NCBI GenBank assembly: GCA_001885315.1
Contig: MLPZ01000001.1
Span: forward strand, 248,001 to 312,000
Source: Treponema sp. CETP13
GTDB taxonomy: Bacteria; Spirochaetota; Spirochaetia; Treponematales; Treponemataceae
DNA length: 64,000 nucleotides
Direction: 5' to 3'
Each line of letters opens with the position of its first letter. The first letter of the stretch is position 1. Made by a program: the position numbers and the translations under genes. Positions 45,210 to 55,288 of the stretch are shown piece after piece. The notes under the pieces were generated by a model. That model saw only the letters and a list, made by a program, of their open reading frames with translations, was not told the origin of the DNA and made no database searches.

Positions 45210-45998
45210 ATGCTTGATGTGATAGTTTCTAATGCCCCAATATTTTTGCTCGTTGCTGTGCGATGTTTTGCTATGATACAAACGCTTCCCCTTTTATCAG
45301 GCACATCAGTTCCTAGAGTTGCTCGCATTGCGCTTGCAGGTTATCTGGCGTTTTTAATATTACCTCGTGCGCTTACAGTTGGTTGGAATGTAGATGCATA
45401 TTCATTACAGTATTTACTTTTACTTATTGGCGAAGGCCTTATTGGTATAATTATTGGATTTTATGTTTCAATCATTTTTTCGACTTTTAGCTCAGCTGGT
45501 CAGTTTTTTACATACCAAATGGGATTTGGTGCTTCTCAAGTTTATGATGCATTATCTAAAGTTCAAAATCCAGTTATGGGGCAATATTTTAATCTTATTG
45601 CAATGCTTTTATTTTTACAAAGTGGTGGATTTCAAAAACTCTTTTTAGGGGGTGTTTTACGTTCATTTCAGTCCTTTAATGCCTATGCCCTAGTTACCCA
45701 TAGAGATGATTTTTTAAATTTTTTAATTACAGGTCTTACTCATTTATTTCTTGATGGTATGCTTATGGCATTACCTATAGTTGGAACCCTTTTTCTTATT
45801 TCTGTTTGTATGGGTATTTTATCGAAAGCTGCTCCACAAATGAATTTATTGTCTGAAGGATTGCCTATAACAATTCTTGTTGCTTTTTTACTCATAATGT
45901 ATCTTATGCCTGTTCTGTGTGAAGCATTTTTAGCAATTTTTGATCAAGCTTTTATAAACATAGAAGACCTTATTACGCAAGTAGGTGTCAAAATATGA
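45210..45998 (+). CDS. fliR: Flagellar export gate protein FliR
   Basis: The 262-residue membrane protein shows the family pattern of six hydrophobic segments, with LVAVRCFAMIQTLPLLSGTS-like start, GEGLIGIIIGFYVSIIFSTF and LISVCMGILSKAAPQMNLLS. FliR completes the FliPQR export pore. Its stop overlaps the flhB start by 4 bases (ATGA). Confidence 0.95.
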   Translation: MLDVIVSNAPIFLLVAVRCFAMIQTLPLLSGTSVPRVARIALAGYLAFLILPRALTVGWNVDAYSLQYLLLLIGEGLIGIIIGFYVSIIFSTFSSAGQFFTYQMGFGASQVYDALSKVQNPVMGQYFNLIAMLLFLQSGGFQKLFLGGVLRSFQSFNAYALVTHRDDFLNFLITGLTHLFLDGMLMALPIVGTLFLISVCMGILSKAAPQMNLLSEGLPITILVAFLLIMYLMPVLCEAFLAIFDQAFINIEDLITQVGVKI

Positions 45999-47095
45999 GT
46001 GCTTCACAACTTATGGATTTACAATGGTTTGCACCTGATGACGAAGGTAAAACAGAGGAACCTACAGAACATAAACTTAAGAAGGCTCGGGAAGAAGGAC
46101 GTGTCCCTAAAAGTCAGGATTTAAACAGTACTTTAGTTATGTTATTTTCTTCGATTTCTATTATCATTTTTGGTCCTTGGCTTATGGGTAATTTTGTAGA
46201 AATTATACAGTTTTACTTTAGGCGTTGTACTGAGCAAGAAATAAACGCTTCTCTTTGGATACAATTTCTACATTATTTTATAAAAATGGTAACTCCTATA
46301 GCTCTCGTTGCTGCTTTAGCTGCTATTGCTGGTAATGTAATACAAAACAGTGGATTTATTTTTACAACAAAGACTATTGAGCCTAAATTTGATAAAATTA
46401 TTCCCAAATTTGGAGAATATTTAAAAAAAACATTGTTTTCAGTCGAAGGTGCTTTTAATGTTTTTAAATCAATAGCAAAAGTTGCAGCTATTTTTATTAT
46501 TGCCTATATTACAATTAAAAACGATTTGCCAACACTTTTATCTCTTATGAATGTAAATTTAGGCTTAGCCATAAAGCATATAGCAGGAATGGTAGCTAAA
46601 ATTCTTATTTATACTTCTCTTATTTTTCTTGTAGTTGCTGTTCCCGATTACATTGTGCAACGTTACCAATTTAGACAGCAAATGAAAATGACAAAACAAG
46701 AAGTAAAAGAAGAGTTTAAAGAGATGGAAGGTGACCCAAAAATAAAGAGTAAATTGCGACAAATGCAACAAGAAATTATGAGTAATAATATGAAAGCAAA
46801 CGTAGCCGAATCAGATGTCGTTATTGCAAATCCAACACATTTTGCTGTAGCAGTAAAATATGAAAAAGAAATTATGCAAGGTCCAGAGGTAAAAGCAAAA
46901 GGACAGGATAATCTAGCACAGCAAATAAAAAATATAGCTCGAGAAAATGATGTTCCAATTATTGAAAATCGTCCTTTAGCTCGTGCACTATATGCAGATG
47001 TAGAAATTGGTGATATAATACCAGAAAAGTACTATACAGCTCTTGCGACTATTCTTGGTAAAGTTTATTCGATGAAGGGCAAAAAAATAGATTAA
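45995..47095 (+). CDS. flhB: Flagellar export switch protein FlhB
   Basis: The 366-residue product has an N-terminal KTEEPTEHKLKKAREEGRVP segment, four transmembrane helices and a cytoplasmic domain with the autocleavage site NPTH (IANPTHFAVAVKY). Self-cleavage there switches export specificity after FliK signalling. Length is normal. It starts within the fliR stop. Confidence 0.96.
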   Translation: MSASQLMDLQWFAPDDEGKTEEPTEHKLKKAREEGRVPKSQDLNSTLVMLFSSISIIIFGPWLMGNFVEIIQFYFRRCTEQEINASLWIQFLHYFIKMVTPIALVAALAAIAGNVIQNSGFIFTTKTIEPKFDKIIPKFGEYLKKTLFSVEGAFNVFKSIAKVAAIFIIAYITIKNDLPTLLSLMNVNLGLAIKHIAGMVAKILIYTSLIFLVVAVPDYIVQRYQFRQQMKMTKQEVKEEFKEMEGDPKIKSKLRQMQQEIMSNNMKANVAESDVVIANPTHFAVAVKYEKEIMQGPEVKAKGQDNLAQQIKNIARENDVPIIENRPLARALYADVEIGDIIPEKYYTALATILGKVYSMKGKKID

Positions 47096-47116
47096 CTTCT
47101 AAAAATGGGTGGGACC

Positions 47117-49201
47117 ATGCCAAAAAAAAGGCTAAATTTAGAAATTACATCCAATCTCATGGTGGCTGTAGCAGCAATTGTTGTTGTTATGATGCTTTTA
47201 ATACCGTTACCGACGATATTATTGGATTTTCTTCAAGCATTGAATGTGCTTTTTGCACTTTTAATTCTGTTAATTGTCATCTTTACTCCTCGTGCTGTCG
47301 ATTTTTCCTCCTTTCCAAGTGTTTTGTTAATTCAAACGGTATTTGGTTTAGGGTTGAATGTTTCTTCAACACGTCTAATTCTTTCTCTAGGTAAAAAGTT
47401 TGATGGGCGTATGGTTAAATCTTTTTCTACTTTTGTTGTAGGTAGTGGTGGCAAACAAGGTTTATTGATTGGTTTTGTAATATTTATTATTATTATAGCT
47501 GTGCAAACTTTCGTTATTACTAAAGGAGCAACACGTGTTGCAGAAGTAGCAGCACGATTTACATTAGATGCCATGCCGATGAAACAGGCAGCAGTTGAAG
47601 GCGAGTATAACCAAGGAGCAATAACAGAAGATGAAGCTCGAATTAAAAAGTTAGATATTCAACGCGAAGCTGATTTTTATGGTAATATGGACGGTTCTTC
47701 CAAGTTTGTTTCTGGTAATGTAAAAGTTGGTATATTTATTACTGTAATTAATCTTGTTGTTGGACTTATTTTTGGGATGGTATTGCAAGGGCTAGCTTTT
47801 AATGAAGCAATTAGTACGTATGCTTCTCTTACTATTGGAGATGGGCTTCTTTCTCAATTACCTAGTTTGCTTGTTTCTGTTGCAACAGGTCTTATTGTTA
47901 CTCGCTCTGCTTCTGTAGAAGGGCAGACAATGGGTGATGAAATAAAAGAACAGTTTACCCAAAGTGCATATATTTATTATATTGCTGGTTTTACAATGGC
48001 TGTTATAGGTATTTTGCCAGGTTTCCCTTGGTATGTTCTTCTTCCAATGGGGGTGGCTCTTGTTTATTTGGGGCGCAGATTCTCAAATATTAATAAGAAA
48101 ACGTTTGAAGCAAAGCTTGCAGAAGAAACAGCAAAAAAACAGACACAGGGAACTTCTGCTACCGAAATTAGTCCTGTAGCTCCTTTAGATCCGCTCTCTC
48201 TTGAGTTGGGGTATGCTCTCATTCCACTTGTAGATAAAGATAAAGGAGCGGAACTTTTAGAGAGGGTTACTCGTATTAGAAGAGAATCTGCTCTCGATAT
48301 GGGACTTGTTGTTCCACGCATACGTATCATTGATAATATGAGACTTGATCCTAATGAGTATAGTTTTAAAATTAAAGGGATTGCAATAGGTGGTAGTTCT
48401 ATTCGAATGAATTACTATATGTGTATGAATACAGGCAGTGTTATTCACGAGATGAAAGGTGAACCAACTACAGATCCAGCATTTGGATTACCTGCTATAT
48501 GGGTAAGTGAAAATAAAAGGGAAGAGGCAGAACGCAATGGGTATGCGGTAGTAGATCCTCCAACTATTATTGCTACTCATTTGACAGAGCTTATAAAAGC
48601 TAATGCTGCGGATATTCTTGGGCGTCAAGAAGTTCAAAGAATGGTAGACGAGTTAAAAAAAGAATATCCTGCTGTTTGTGAAGAAATTATTAAAAGCTAT
48701 ACTATGGGGCAAGTTCAAAAAGTTTTACAAGGTCTTTTGCGTGAACAAGTTTCTATTAGAAATTTAGTTGTTATTTTTGAAACTATGGCAGATTTTTCTG
48801 AATTTGCAAAATCTTCGGAGCTACTTGTTGAAAAAGTTCGACAGGCTCTTGGTCGGCAAATTTGTTTACAATATGTTGATGACTCTAAAGTTTTGCATGT
48901 CTTTACCGTTCAACAATCATTTTTACAACAACTCATAGATAGTAGAATAGATACAGTTAATGGACCAATTACAGCAATCGAACCTTCACTTCAACATGCT
49001 TGGATAACAGCTGTAAGTAATTCTATTGCTACGGCACAAGGTAACGGACTTATGCCTGTAATATTATGTCCTGAAGAAGCCCGTTTATTAGTTAAAGTTA
49101 GTACGCAACGAGAAATGCCAAGTTTGGTAGTGTTGTCAGTTCCTGAAATTAGTAATGATATTAAGCTTGAAACATTAGGAGAAATAAAGATTGGCTCTTA
49201 A
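47117..49201 (+). CDS. flhA: Flagellar export protein FlhA
   Basis: The 694-residue product has eight N-terminal transmembrane segments, the FHIPEP-type signature (FTLDAMPMKQAAVEGEYNQG region) and a large C-terminal cytoplasmic domain that docks chaperone-substrate complexes. ATG at 47117 is chosen because GGTGGG lies 3 bases upstream, whereas the ATG at 47105 has no ribosome binding site. Its 3' end overlaps flhF by 11 bases. Confidence 0.96.
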   Translation: MPKKRLNLEITSNLMVAVAAIVVVMMLLIPLPTILLDFLQALNVLFALLILLIVIFTPRAVDFSSFPSVLLIQTVFGLGLNVSSTRLILSLGKKFDGRMVKSFSTFVVGSGGKQGLLIGFVIFIIIIAVQTFVITKGATRVAEVAARFTLDAMPMKQAAVEGEYNQGAITEDEARIKKLDIQREADFYGNMDGSSKFVSGNVKVGIFITVINLVVGLIFGMVLQGLAFNEAISTYASLTIGDGLLSQLPSLLVSVATGLIVTRSASVEGQTMGDEIKEQFTQSAYIYYIAGFTMAVIGILPGFPWYVLLPMGVALVYLGRRFSNINKKTFEAKLAEETAKKQTQGTSATEISPVAPLDPLSLELGYALIPLVDKDKGAELLERVTRIRRESALDMGLVVPRIRIIDNMRLDPNEYSFKIKGIAIGGSSIRMNYYMCMNTGSVIHEMKGEPTTDPAFGLPAIWVSENKREEAERNGYAVVDPPTIIATHLTELIKANAADILGRQEVQRMVDELKKEYPAVCEEIIKSYTMGQVQKVLQGLLREQVSIRNLVVIFETMADFSEFAKSSELLVEKVRQALGRQICLQYVDDSKVLHVFTVQQSFLQQLIDSRIDTVNGPITAIEPSLQHAWITAVSNSIATAQGNGLMPVILCPEEARLLVKVSTQREMPSLVVLSVPEISNDIKLETLGEIKIGS

Positions 49202-50444
49202 TCAACAAATTCACGAGCCGTTATCAGAGACGGCTGATACATTAGAAGATTGTATAAAAGAGATTAGACGTAAGTATGGATTAGATTTTGAAATAATCCA
49301 AAAAACACAAGTAAAACCTACAGGTCTTTTTAGTGCTTTTAAACCACCAAAATGGCAAGTCCGGTATGTTGTTTTGCCGCAAGAGAAACGTAATTCTCAT
49401 ATGAGATCAAATTTTTCTTCAGGTGCATTAACTGCTGGTTCAAATATGAATCAAATTTCTAAATTCCAAGCAGAACAACAACGTATTCTTGAAGAGAACA
49501 AGACTTCTTCTTCAGCTCAAATGAAAGCTGTTTTTGATGAGTTAAAAGCTATGCGCGAAGAATTTCAAGCAAATACATTAATCCAACAGTCAGAAAAGCA
49601 TCCAAATATAATAAAAATTGAAAATCTTCTCGAAAAAAATGAATTTACTGCAAGTTATATTAGAAAACTTACCGATACTTTACGTAAGGAGAGTACACTC
49701 GAGCAATTAGATAATTTCGAATACGTAGAAAAAACTACAATTGATTACATTGGAGACACAATATCGGTTTCTGACCTTAGAGCTCGTTCAAAACCTGAAA
49801 TAATTGTTTTAGTTGGGCCTACAGGAGTTGGAAAAACAACAACAGTAGCAAAATTAGCTGCTAATTATGTAATTCCAAGTGATTTTAATAATCATCAATC
49901 AAAAGAAGTTCGTATTATTACGATTGATCAATATCGTATTGCAGCTAAACAGCAAATCGAAAAATATGGGCAAGTTATGAATGTTCCTGTTTCTGCTGCA
50001 AATGATGCAGATGAATTACATAAGATCATAAAGATGTATTCTAGTGGTGTAGATGTTATTTTAATAGATACTATTGGTTATAGTCCTAAAGATTATGAGA
50101 GTATTGCAAAAATGCGAAAGGTTCTTAATCTAAATGCTAGCTTTACCAAAATTTATCTTACAGTTATGGCTTCTACAAAAGCAAGTGATTTACGTGAAAT
50201 TATGCGACAGTATGAGATTTTTGGATATTCTTCGCTTATTATTACTAAGCTTGATGAGACAGATTGTATTGGAAATGTTGTAAGTGTGCTTAATGAAAAA
50301 AATAAATCAGTTGCGTTTTATACGACAGGACAGACGGTACCTAGAGATTTTGAGAAAGCCTCTCCTGTTGGTTTAATAAAAAGGTTAACAGATTTTCATG
50401 TAGACAGAGAATATATAGATTCAAAATTTACTGTTATTGAGTAA
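49191..50444 (+). CDS. flhF: Flagellar GTPase FlhF
   Basis: FlhF is an SRP-type GTPase that places the flagellum at the pole. The 417-residue product has a variable basic N-domain and a G domain with VLVGPTGVGKTTTVAKLAA (about 205-223), ITIDQYRIAAKQQIEKYG, LIDTIGYSPKD and TKLDETD. The start is TTG at 49191 with AGGAGA 8 bases upstream. It is followed 21 bp later by flhG, which regulates it. Confidence 0.94.
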   Translation: MALNQQIHEPLSETADTLEDCIKEIRRKYGLDFEIIQKTQVKPTGLFSAFKPPKWQVRYVVLPQEKRNSHMRSNFSSGALTAGSNMNQISKFQAEQQRILEENKTSSSAQMKAVFDELKAMREEFQANTLIQQSEKHPNIIKIENLLEKNEFTASYIRKLTDTLRKESTLEQLDNFEYVEKTTIDYIGDTISVSDLRARSKPEIIVLVGPTGVGKTTTVAKLAANYVIPSDFNNHQSKEVRIITIDQYRIAAKQQIEKYGQVMNVPVSAANDADELHKIIKMYSSGVDVILIDTIGYSPKDYESIAKMRKVLNLNASFTKIYLTVMASTKASDLREIMRQYEIFGYSSLIITKLDETDCIGNVVSVLNEKNKSVAFYTTGQTVPRDFEKASPVGLIKRLTDFHVDREYIDSKFTVIE

Positions 50445-50465
50445 AAAATACTATTTGGAGAAGAT

Positions 50466-51353
50466 ATGGAAGATCAGGCATCTGAATTAAAAGCAATGAT
50501 GCAAAATAGACTTGAAAAAGGGGCTTACCAGTCTGGAGGTAAGTTAAATGCTAATAAAACTCGTATTATTGCTATAACTAGTGGAAAAGGTGGGGTAGGA
50601 AAAACAAATATAGCTGTAAATATGGCAATTTCATATGCACAAGCTGGGAAAAAGGTCATATTAATAGACGGTGATCTTGGAATGGCTAATGTTAATGTTT
50701 TACTTGGTGTTTCTCCAAAAGCTAACTTGCTTGATGTTGTAAATAATCGTAGACGAATGTCTGATATTGTAACAGAGACAGAATATGGTTTTCAGTTTGT
50801 TCCTGGTGCAAATGGTTTTTCAAGGATTGCAAACCTTACAGAAAAAGAAATGAAAAATTTTGCCAAAGAATTTTCTACCCTTTCTAATGCTGATATTATT
50901 ATTATAGATACAGGGGCTGGTATTGCTACAAATGTTCTTGGATTACTTACTGCAGCAGATGATGTATATGTGGTAACGACTCCGGAACCTACTTCTATTA
51001 CCGATGCATATAGTGTTATTAAGATTATAGCAACAGAAATGTTAGAAAACCGTCCCAATTTAAAATTGATAGTTAATAAAGTTCATTCTTCTTCGGAAGG
51101 AAAACGTGTTGCAGAAAGAATTATTACAATTGTTGCTCAATTTTTAAATTATCAAATTGATTATTTAGGGTTTGTGTATGAAGATACTACGGTCCCATCT
51201 TCTGTTTTGCGGCAAAAGCCTTTCTTAATTACTAAGCCGGATGCAAAATGTTCTATATGTATAAAACATATAGTTGGTCGAATAGAGAAAACTCCATTTG
51301 ATAGTCAAGAAGGTTTTGGTAGATTTTTCCGCAAATTTAATAGAAAATGGTAG
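50466..51353 (+). CDS. flhG: Flagellar number regulator FlhG (MinD-like ATPase)
   Basis: The 295-residue MinD-type ATPase has the deviant Walker A motif TSGKGGVGKTN, LIDGDLGMANVNVLLG and IIIDTGAGIATNVL. An N-terminal extension (residues 1-30) containing DQASELKAMM resembles the segment that activates FlhF. It lacks a clear amphipathic C-terminal helix, ending instead in FGRFFRKFNRKW. TTGGAG precedes the start. Confidence 0.93.
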   Translation: MEDQASELKAMMQNRLEKGAYQSGGKLNANKTRIIAITSGKGGVGKTNIAVNMAISYAQAGKKVILIDGDLGMANVNVLLGVSPKANLLDVVNNRRRMSDIVTETEYGFQFVPGANGFSRIANLTEKEMKNFAKEFSTLSNADIIIIDTGAGIATNVLGLLTAADDVYVVTTPEPTSITDAYSVIKIIATEMLENRPNLKLIVNKVHSSSEGKRVAERIITIVAQFLNYQIDYLGFVYEDTTVPSSVLRQKPFLITKPDAKCSICIKHIVGRIEKTPFDSQEGFGRFFRKFNRKW

Positions 51354-51406
51354 TATAAGTTGACCTAACACGTTTTTTGACGTAATATTATATATGGGAG
51401 GAGTGC

Positions 51407-52144
51407 ATGTATAACCTGAAACTAACAGCATATGCAGCCGGTACAGGTTTTATACTTTCTATATTAGCAGGTCTTATAGGTGGGGTTAGTTTTGGTGTGC
51501 TCATTTTGCGAGCATGTATTACTGGCTTGCTTTTTGCGGGACTTGCTATAGGTGGGTATGCACTTTATAAAAAGTATCTTTTAGAAGATAGGTCAAATTT
51601 TTCTTTTGATACAGAGAATGATTCAGTACAAGAAGGGCAACATGTTAACATTGTTTTAGATGATGAGCCACTTCCTGACGAGGCTTCTGCTCCTGAGTTT
51701 AATATTAATGACTCCGATACTGTAAAGCCATTAGTGAAAGACAACGATGTAGAAGATGCTCAAGTAATTTCAAAAGAAGAAGTAACAGAGGATAAAGATT
51801 TTAAAGCTGCTTCCTTAAATGCTGTGGCAAAAAGCTCTGATACAACAGAAGAGAGTAAATCTACAGAATCGATGGATCAATCTGTGCAACCGACGGTACC
51901 TGTTTCTCATACAGATTCTCCCGAGAGTGTTTCTGGAGTTGGAGATTTACCGGATATAGATAGTTTATTGACAGATATTGATACAGATTCGAAAGATAGC
52001 GATTCTTCAAATATTATTGAAGATAGCGATTTTGCTACAACTGGAAAGGCACAGAAACAATTTGATTCTAATAATGAAGATGTTTCTGCAAATGCTGCTG
52101 AGATGGCTAAGGCGATCAGGTCAGTTCTAGCAAATGATAATTAA
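51407..52144 (+). CDS. Membrane protein of unknown function in the motility operon
   Basis: The 245-residue product has two hydrophobic segments near the N-terminus (GFILSILAGLIGGVSFGVLI; ITGLLFAGLAIGGYALY) and a long acidic Ser/Asp/Glu-rich tail. The C-terminal end (NAAEMAKAIRSVLAND) is helical. No family was recognised. Position between flhG and fliA is typical of treponemes and suggests a motility role. GGGAGGAG lies before the start. Confidence 0.65.
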   Translation: MYNLKLTAYAAGTGFILSILAGLIGGVSFGVLILRACITGLLFAGLAIGGYALYKKYLLEDRSNFSFDTENDSVQEGQHVNIVLDDEPLPDEASAPEFNINDSDTVKPLVKDNDVEDAQVISKEEVTEDKDFKAASLNAVAKSSDTTEESKSTESMDQSVQPTVPVSHTDSPESVSGVGDLPDIDSLLTDIDTDSKDSDSSNIIEDSDFATTGKAQKQFDSNNEDVSANAAEMAKAIRSVLANDN

Positions 52145-52172
52145 TAAAATATGACAAGGTGTGGGACAGGAT

Positions 52173-52961
52173 ATGGCAACTTCGCTCTTCGAGCAAAAAA
52201 CAGAAGAAGAACTCTGGATCGAATATGGGAAAACTAAATCTCCTCAACTAAGGGATGCATTCATTCGGCAATATATGCCTTTGGTAAAATATGTTGCAGG
52301 AAAAGTATCTGCAGGCATGCCAGGAAGTGTTGAATTTGATGACCTTGTTGGGTTTGGGCAATTTGGCCTTTTAGATGCTATTAATAAATATGATCCAGCT
52401 AAGAATGTAAAATTTAAAACGTATGCTGTAACTCGTATAAGGGGTGCTATTTTTGATGAGCTCCGCCATTTAGATTGGGTTCCACGTTCTGTTAGACAAA
52501 AATCACGTGCGATTGAAGACGCAATAGTAAGTGTCGAAGCAAAATTAGGGCGCCCAGCTACAGATGAAGAAATCTCTAATGAAATGGGGTTGTCTATAGC
52601 TGAATATCATAAGACTGTAATGAAAGTATCTGGAACAAGTGTTCTTTCATTAAATGATGTGTGGTATTCTGGTGACGAAAACGATAGCATGTCTATTGGT
52701 GATAGTATAGAATCTCCTACATGTATGAATCCTGATGCTATTGTTGAGAGAGAAGAAGTTCGACGGGTTATTATAGAAGCTATAAATGAACTACCAGAAA
52801 AAGAAAAAATGGTATTAGTGTTATATTATCATGAAGATCTTACTTTTCGTGAAATAGGTCAAGTTTTACAAGTGAGTGAAAGTCGTATTTCTCAGTTGCA
52901 CACAAAGGCAAATTTGCGTTTACGTGCAAAATTAACAAATATCAGAAAGGGTATTATGTAG
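52173..52961 (+). CDS. fliA: Flagellar sigma factor FliA/WhiG (sigma-28)
   Basis: The 262-residue product has sigma region 2 (VEFDDLVGFGQFGLLDAINK, FKTYAVTRIRGAIFDELRH), region 3 (LDWVPRSVRQKSRAIEDA) and region 4 (EDLTFREIGQVLQVSESRIS). WVPRSVR is diagnostic of the FliA/WhiG group. It directs late flagellar gene transcription. ATG at 52173 is chosen; a GTG at 52161 is possible. No anti-sigma FlgM gene was recognised in the window. Confidence 0.95.
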   Translation: MATSLFEQKTEEELWIEYGKTKSPQLRDAFIRQYMPLVKYVAGKVSAGMPGSVEFDDLVGFGQFGLLDAINKYDPAKNVKFKTYAVTRIRGAIFDELRHLDWVPRSVRQKSRAIEDAIVSVEAKLGRPATDEEISNEMGLSIAEYHKTVMKVSGTSVLSLNDVWYSGDENDSMSIGDSIESPTCMNPDAIVEREEVRRVIIEAINELPEKEKMVLVLYYHEDLTFREIGQVLQVSESRISQLHTKANLRLRAKLTNIRKGIM

Positions 52962-52971
52962 AGGAGATTTC

Positions 52972-54951
52972 ATGGTTACTCTAGATAAAATACGTAAATA
53001 TACTCAAACTATATATGATAAAGATTCAGAAATAAAATATATCGATGTAAATGCAGATTCTGTCGAAGAAGCTTTAGCAGATGCTGCTTTACAATTAGAG
53101 ACAAATGTTAAATCTCTTGAATATGAAGTGATAGAGACTGGTTTTAAAGGTGTTGCAGGACTTTTAAAACGCCCATGGCATCTTCGCATTTATGAAAATG
53201 AACAGGCTCATAAAAATAATAATAAAAAAGTTAAAAATACAGGTTCTGTAGTTGAAGGTGGTGAGGAAAAAAGCGAAAATCCTAATAGAGATGGAATGTA
53301 TTTTATTCATCGATTTGGATCGCAAGTCTTTATCAAGGTTGTTTTACCTGTGGCAGAGGGTGAACCTGTTAAACTTGCTGAGGTGATGTCTTTTTTAAGT
53401 TCATATAAAGTAATAGATCTTGATAAAAAAACAGTGCATGATGCTGTTAAAAACGGGACAGATTCAAAATATATTCCAATAGGAAGTTTTGAGCACGATC
53501 AAAGCTTTGATGCTACTTTTTATATTGATGTATCAAATGATGAGATGACTGCTTATATACAGGCACAAGCCCCAAATAAAAAAGGTTGTGAAATTGAATT
53601 TGAACAGATAATGCGTCAATTAAAGTTGCAAGGTGTTACAAATGGGATTCAACCCGAAAAAGTGCAAGAATTTGTCGATAACCCAGTATATAATACGCCT
53701 TATATAGTTGCACAGGGTATTCCTGCTGTAAACGGACGAGATGCATATATAGAGTATAATTTTGAAACTGATGTTTCAAAATTACGAGCCAAAGAAAGTT
53801 CTTCTGGGCAAATAAATTTTAAAGAACGAAACATTATTCAGAATGTTGTTCAAGGACAACCTCTAGCAAAAAAAATACTTCCAGAACGAGGGAAACCAGG
53901 GAAAACAGTTCGAGGACGGTATCTTGAAGCAACCAATGGTAAAGATATTCAAATTCCATTAGGAAAAAATGTTTCTATTGATAATGCTGATAAGAGAACC
54001 ATAATCGCTGACAAAAATGGACAAGTTTTATTGGTTAATAATAGAGTTACTGTAGAACCTGTTCTTGAGGTCGACGAAGTTTCTTTAAAGGCTTCTAATG
54101 GTAATGTTGAATTTAACGGAACAGTTATTGTACATAAAAATGTGCAAGATGGTTTTAGTGTCAAAGCAACAGGTAATATTGAAGTAGGTGGCTCTGTCGG
54201 AAATAGTTATCTAGAGGCAGATGGAGATATTATTGTTTCACTAGGTATTCGAGGAAGAGATAAAGGTAAGATTAAATCTGGTAAATCTATTTGGGCTAAG
54301 TTTATAGAAAATTCTATTATTGAATCAGAAGATTGTGTGGTTGTTACAGATGGAATTATAAACTCTCAAGTTACTGCAAAGAGAAAAATTGTTGTAAATG
54401 GAAAAAGAGCTGCTATTGTAGGTGGGCATCTCTTTGCAACAGAAGAAATACGTGCCAAAAACATTGGTTCTGCTGGTGGAAATGAAACCCTCTTAGAAGT
54501 TGGTTATGATCCTAATGCAAAACGGCGTTTAGATGAACTAAATCGAAAAAAATTTGATTCGCAAAAAAAACTAGAAGAATTGAATTTGGATATTGCGACT
54601 TTAGAAAATCAAAAAAAATTAAGGCGACATCTTTCTCCCGATAAGGAAAAGCAATTGGGAGAATTAAAAAATGAGCAGGAAGATCTTATGGCTGTATGTG
54701 ATGATATGGAAGTAGAAATTGAAGAAATTCAAGATCATTTACGAGCCTTAAAAGTTGTAGGGAAAGTTAGTGCTTCTGGTACAGTTTATGCCGGTGTTAA
54801 GATTATGGTTCGTGATGTAAAGGATGAAATAAAGAATGATGTCCGATCTGTTACAATTTATTTCGAGAATGGGTTCCCTCAACATGGGAAATATGAAGAA
54901 CCTTCTGACGACGATACTATAAGGATTCCCGATGGCTATTCAACCAATTGA
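52972..54951 (+). CDS. fapA: FapA/DUF342-family flagellar assembly protein with Jag-N-like domain
   Basis: The 659-residue product has an N-terminal Jag-N-like segment (SVEEALADAALQLETNVKSL; GFKGVAGLLKRPW) and a central DUF342 region with repeated GNIEVGGSVGNSYLEADGDI and GRDKGKIKSGKSIWAKF strands forming a right-handed beta helix, ending in a coiled coil (residues 520-605). DUF342 proteins near fliA are needed for flagellar assembly in other bacteria. GAGGAG precedes the start. It overlaps the next gene by 20 bases. Confidence 0.82.
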   Translation: MVTLDKIRKYTQTIYDKDSEIKYIDVNADSVEEALADAALQLETNVKSLEYEVIETGFKGVAGLLKRPWHLRIYENEQAHKNNNKKVKNTGSVVEGGEEKSENPNRDGMYFIHRFGSQVFIKVVLPVAEGEPVKLAEVMSFLSSYKVIDLDKKTVHDAVKNGTDSKYIPIGSFEHDQSFDATFYIDVSNDEMTAYIQAQAPNKKGCEIEFEQIMRQLKLQGVTNGIQPEKVQEFVDNPVYNTPYIVAQGIPAVNGRDAYIEYNFETDVSKLRAKESSSGQINFKERNIIQNVVQGQPLAKKILPERGKPGKTVRGRYLEATNGKDIQIPLGKNVSIDNADKRTIIADKNGQVLLVNNRVTVEPVLEVDEVSLKASNGNVEFNGTVIVHKNVQDGFSVKATGNIEVGGSVGNSYLEADGDIIVSLGIRGRDKGKIKSGKSIWAKFIENSIIESEDCVVVTDGIINSQVTAKRKIVVNGKRAAIVGGHLFATEEIRAKNIGSAGGNETLLEVGYDPNAKRRLDELNRKKFDSQKKLEELNLDIATLENQKKLRRHLSPDKEKQLGELKNEQEDLMAVCDDMEVEIEEIQDHLRALKVVGKVSASGTVYAGVKIMVRDVKDEIKNDVRSVTIYFENGFPQHGKYEEPSDDDTIRIPDGYSTN

Positions 54952-55273
54952 TCTTCAAACAATGTATGCTTCTTTAGAGAAACTTTCGAAGGATGCTACT
55001 TTTCAAAAACAGGGAATGCAACTTCATGATTCTATGAGTGAAGAGGTTAAAACAAAAAAAAATGCTGAGCAAAGTCAAACTGTAAAAAAAACTGAAGATC
55101 AAGAAAATACTCAAACTGTAAAAGAACGTAAAGATTCTCAAAATTCACAAGGTCATAATAATATGCCCCAAAAAGAAGAAAAAAAGGTTACAACTCCTAC
55201 AAAAGAGACAGAAAAAGAATACGAACAAATAACAGATCCATCATTAGGACGTCGAATAGATGTTTCTGGTTAG
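54932..55273 (+). CDS. Small hydrophilic protein in the motility operon
   Basis: The 113-residue product starts MAIQPIDLQTMYASLEKLSK and is otherwise low-complexity, rich in Lys, Glu, Gln and Thr. A short conserved end reads DPSLGRRIDVSG. Similar small proteins occur at this position in spirochaetes, but no function is known to me. AAGGA lies 6 bases before the ATG, inside fapA. Confidence 0.65.
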   Translation: MAIQPIDLQTMYASLEKLSKDATFQKQGMQLHDSMSEEVKTKKNAEQSQTVKKTEDQENTQTVKERKDSQNSQGHNNMPQKEEKKVTTPTKETEKEYEQITDPSLGRRIDVSG

Positions 55274-55288
55274 CACAAGGAAAAGTAC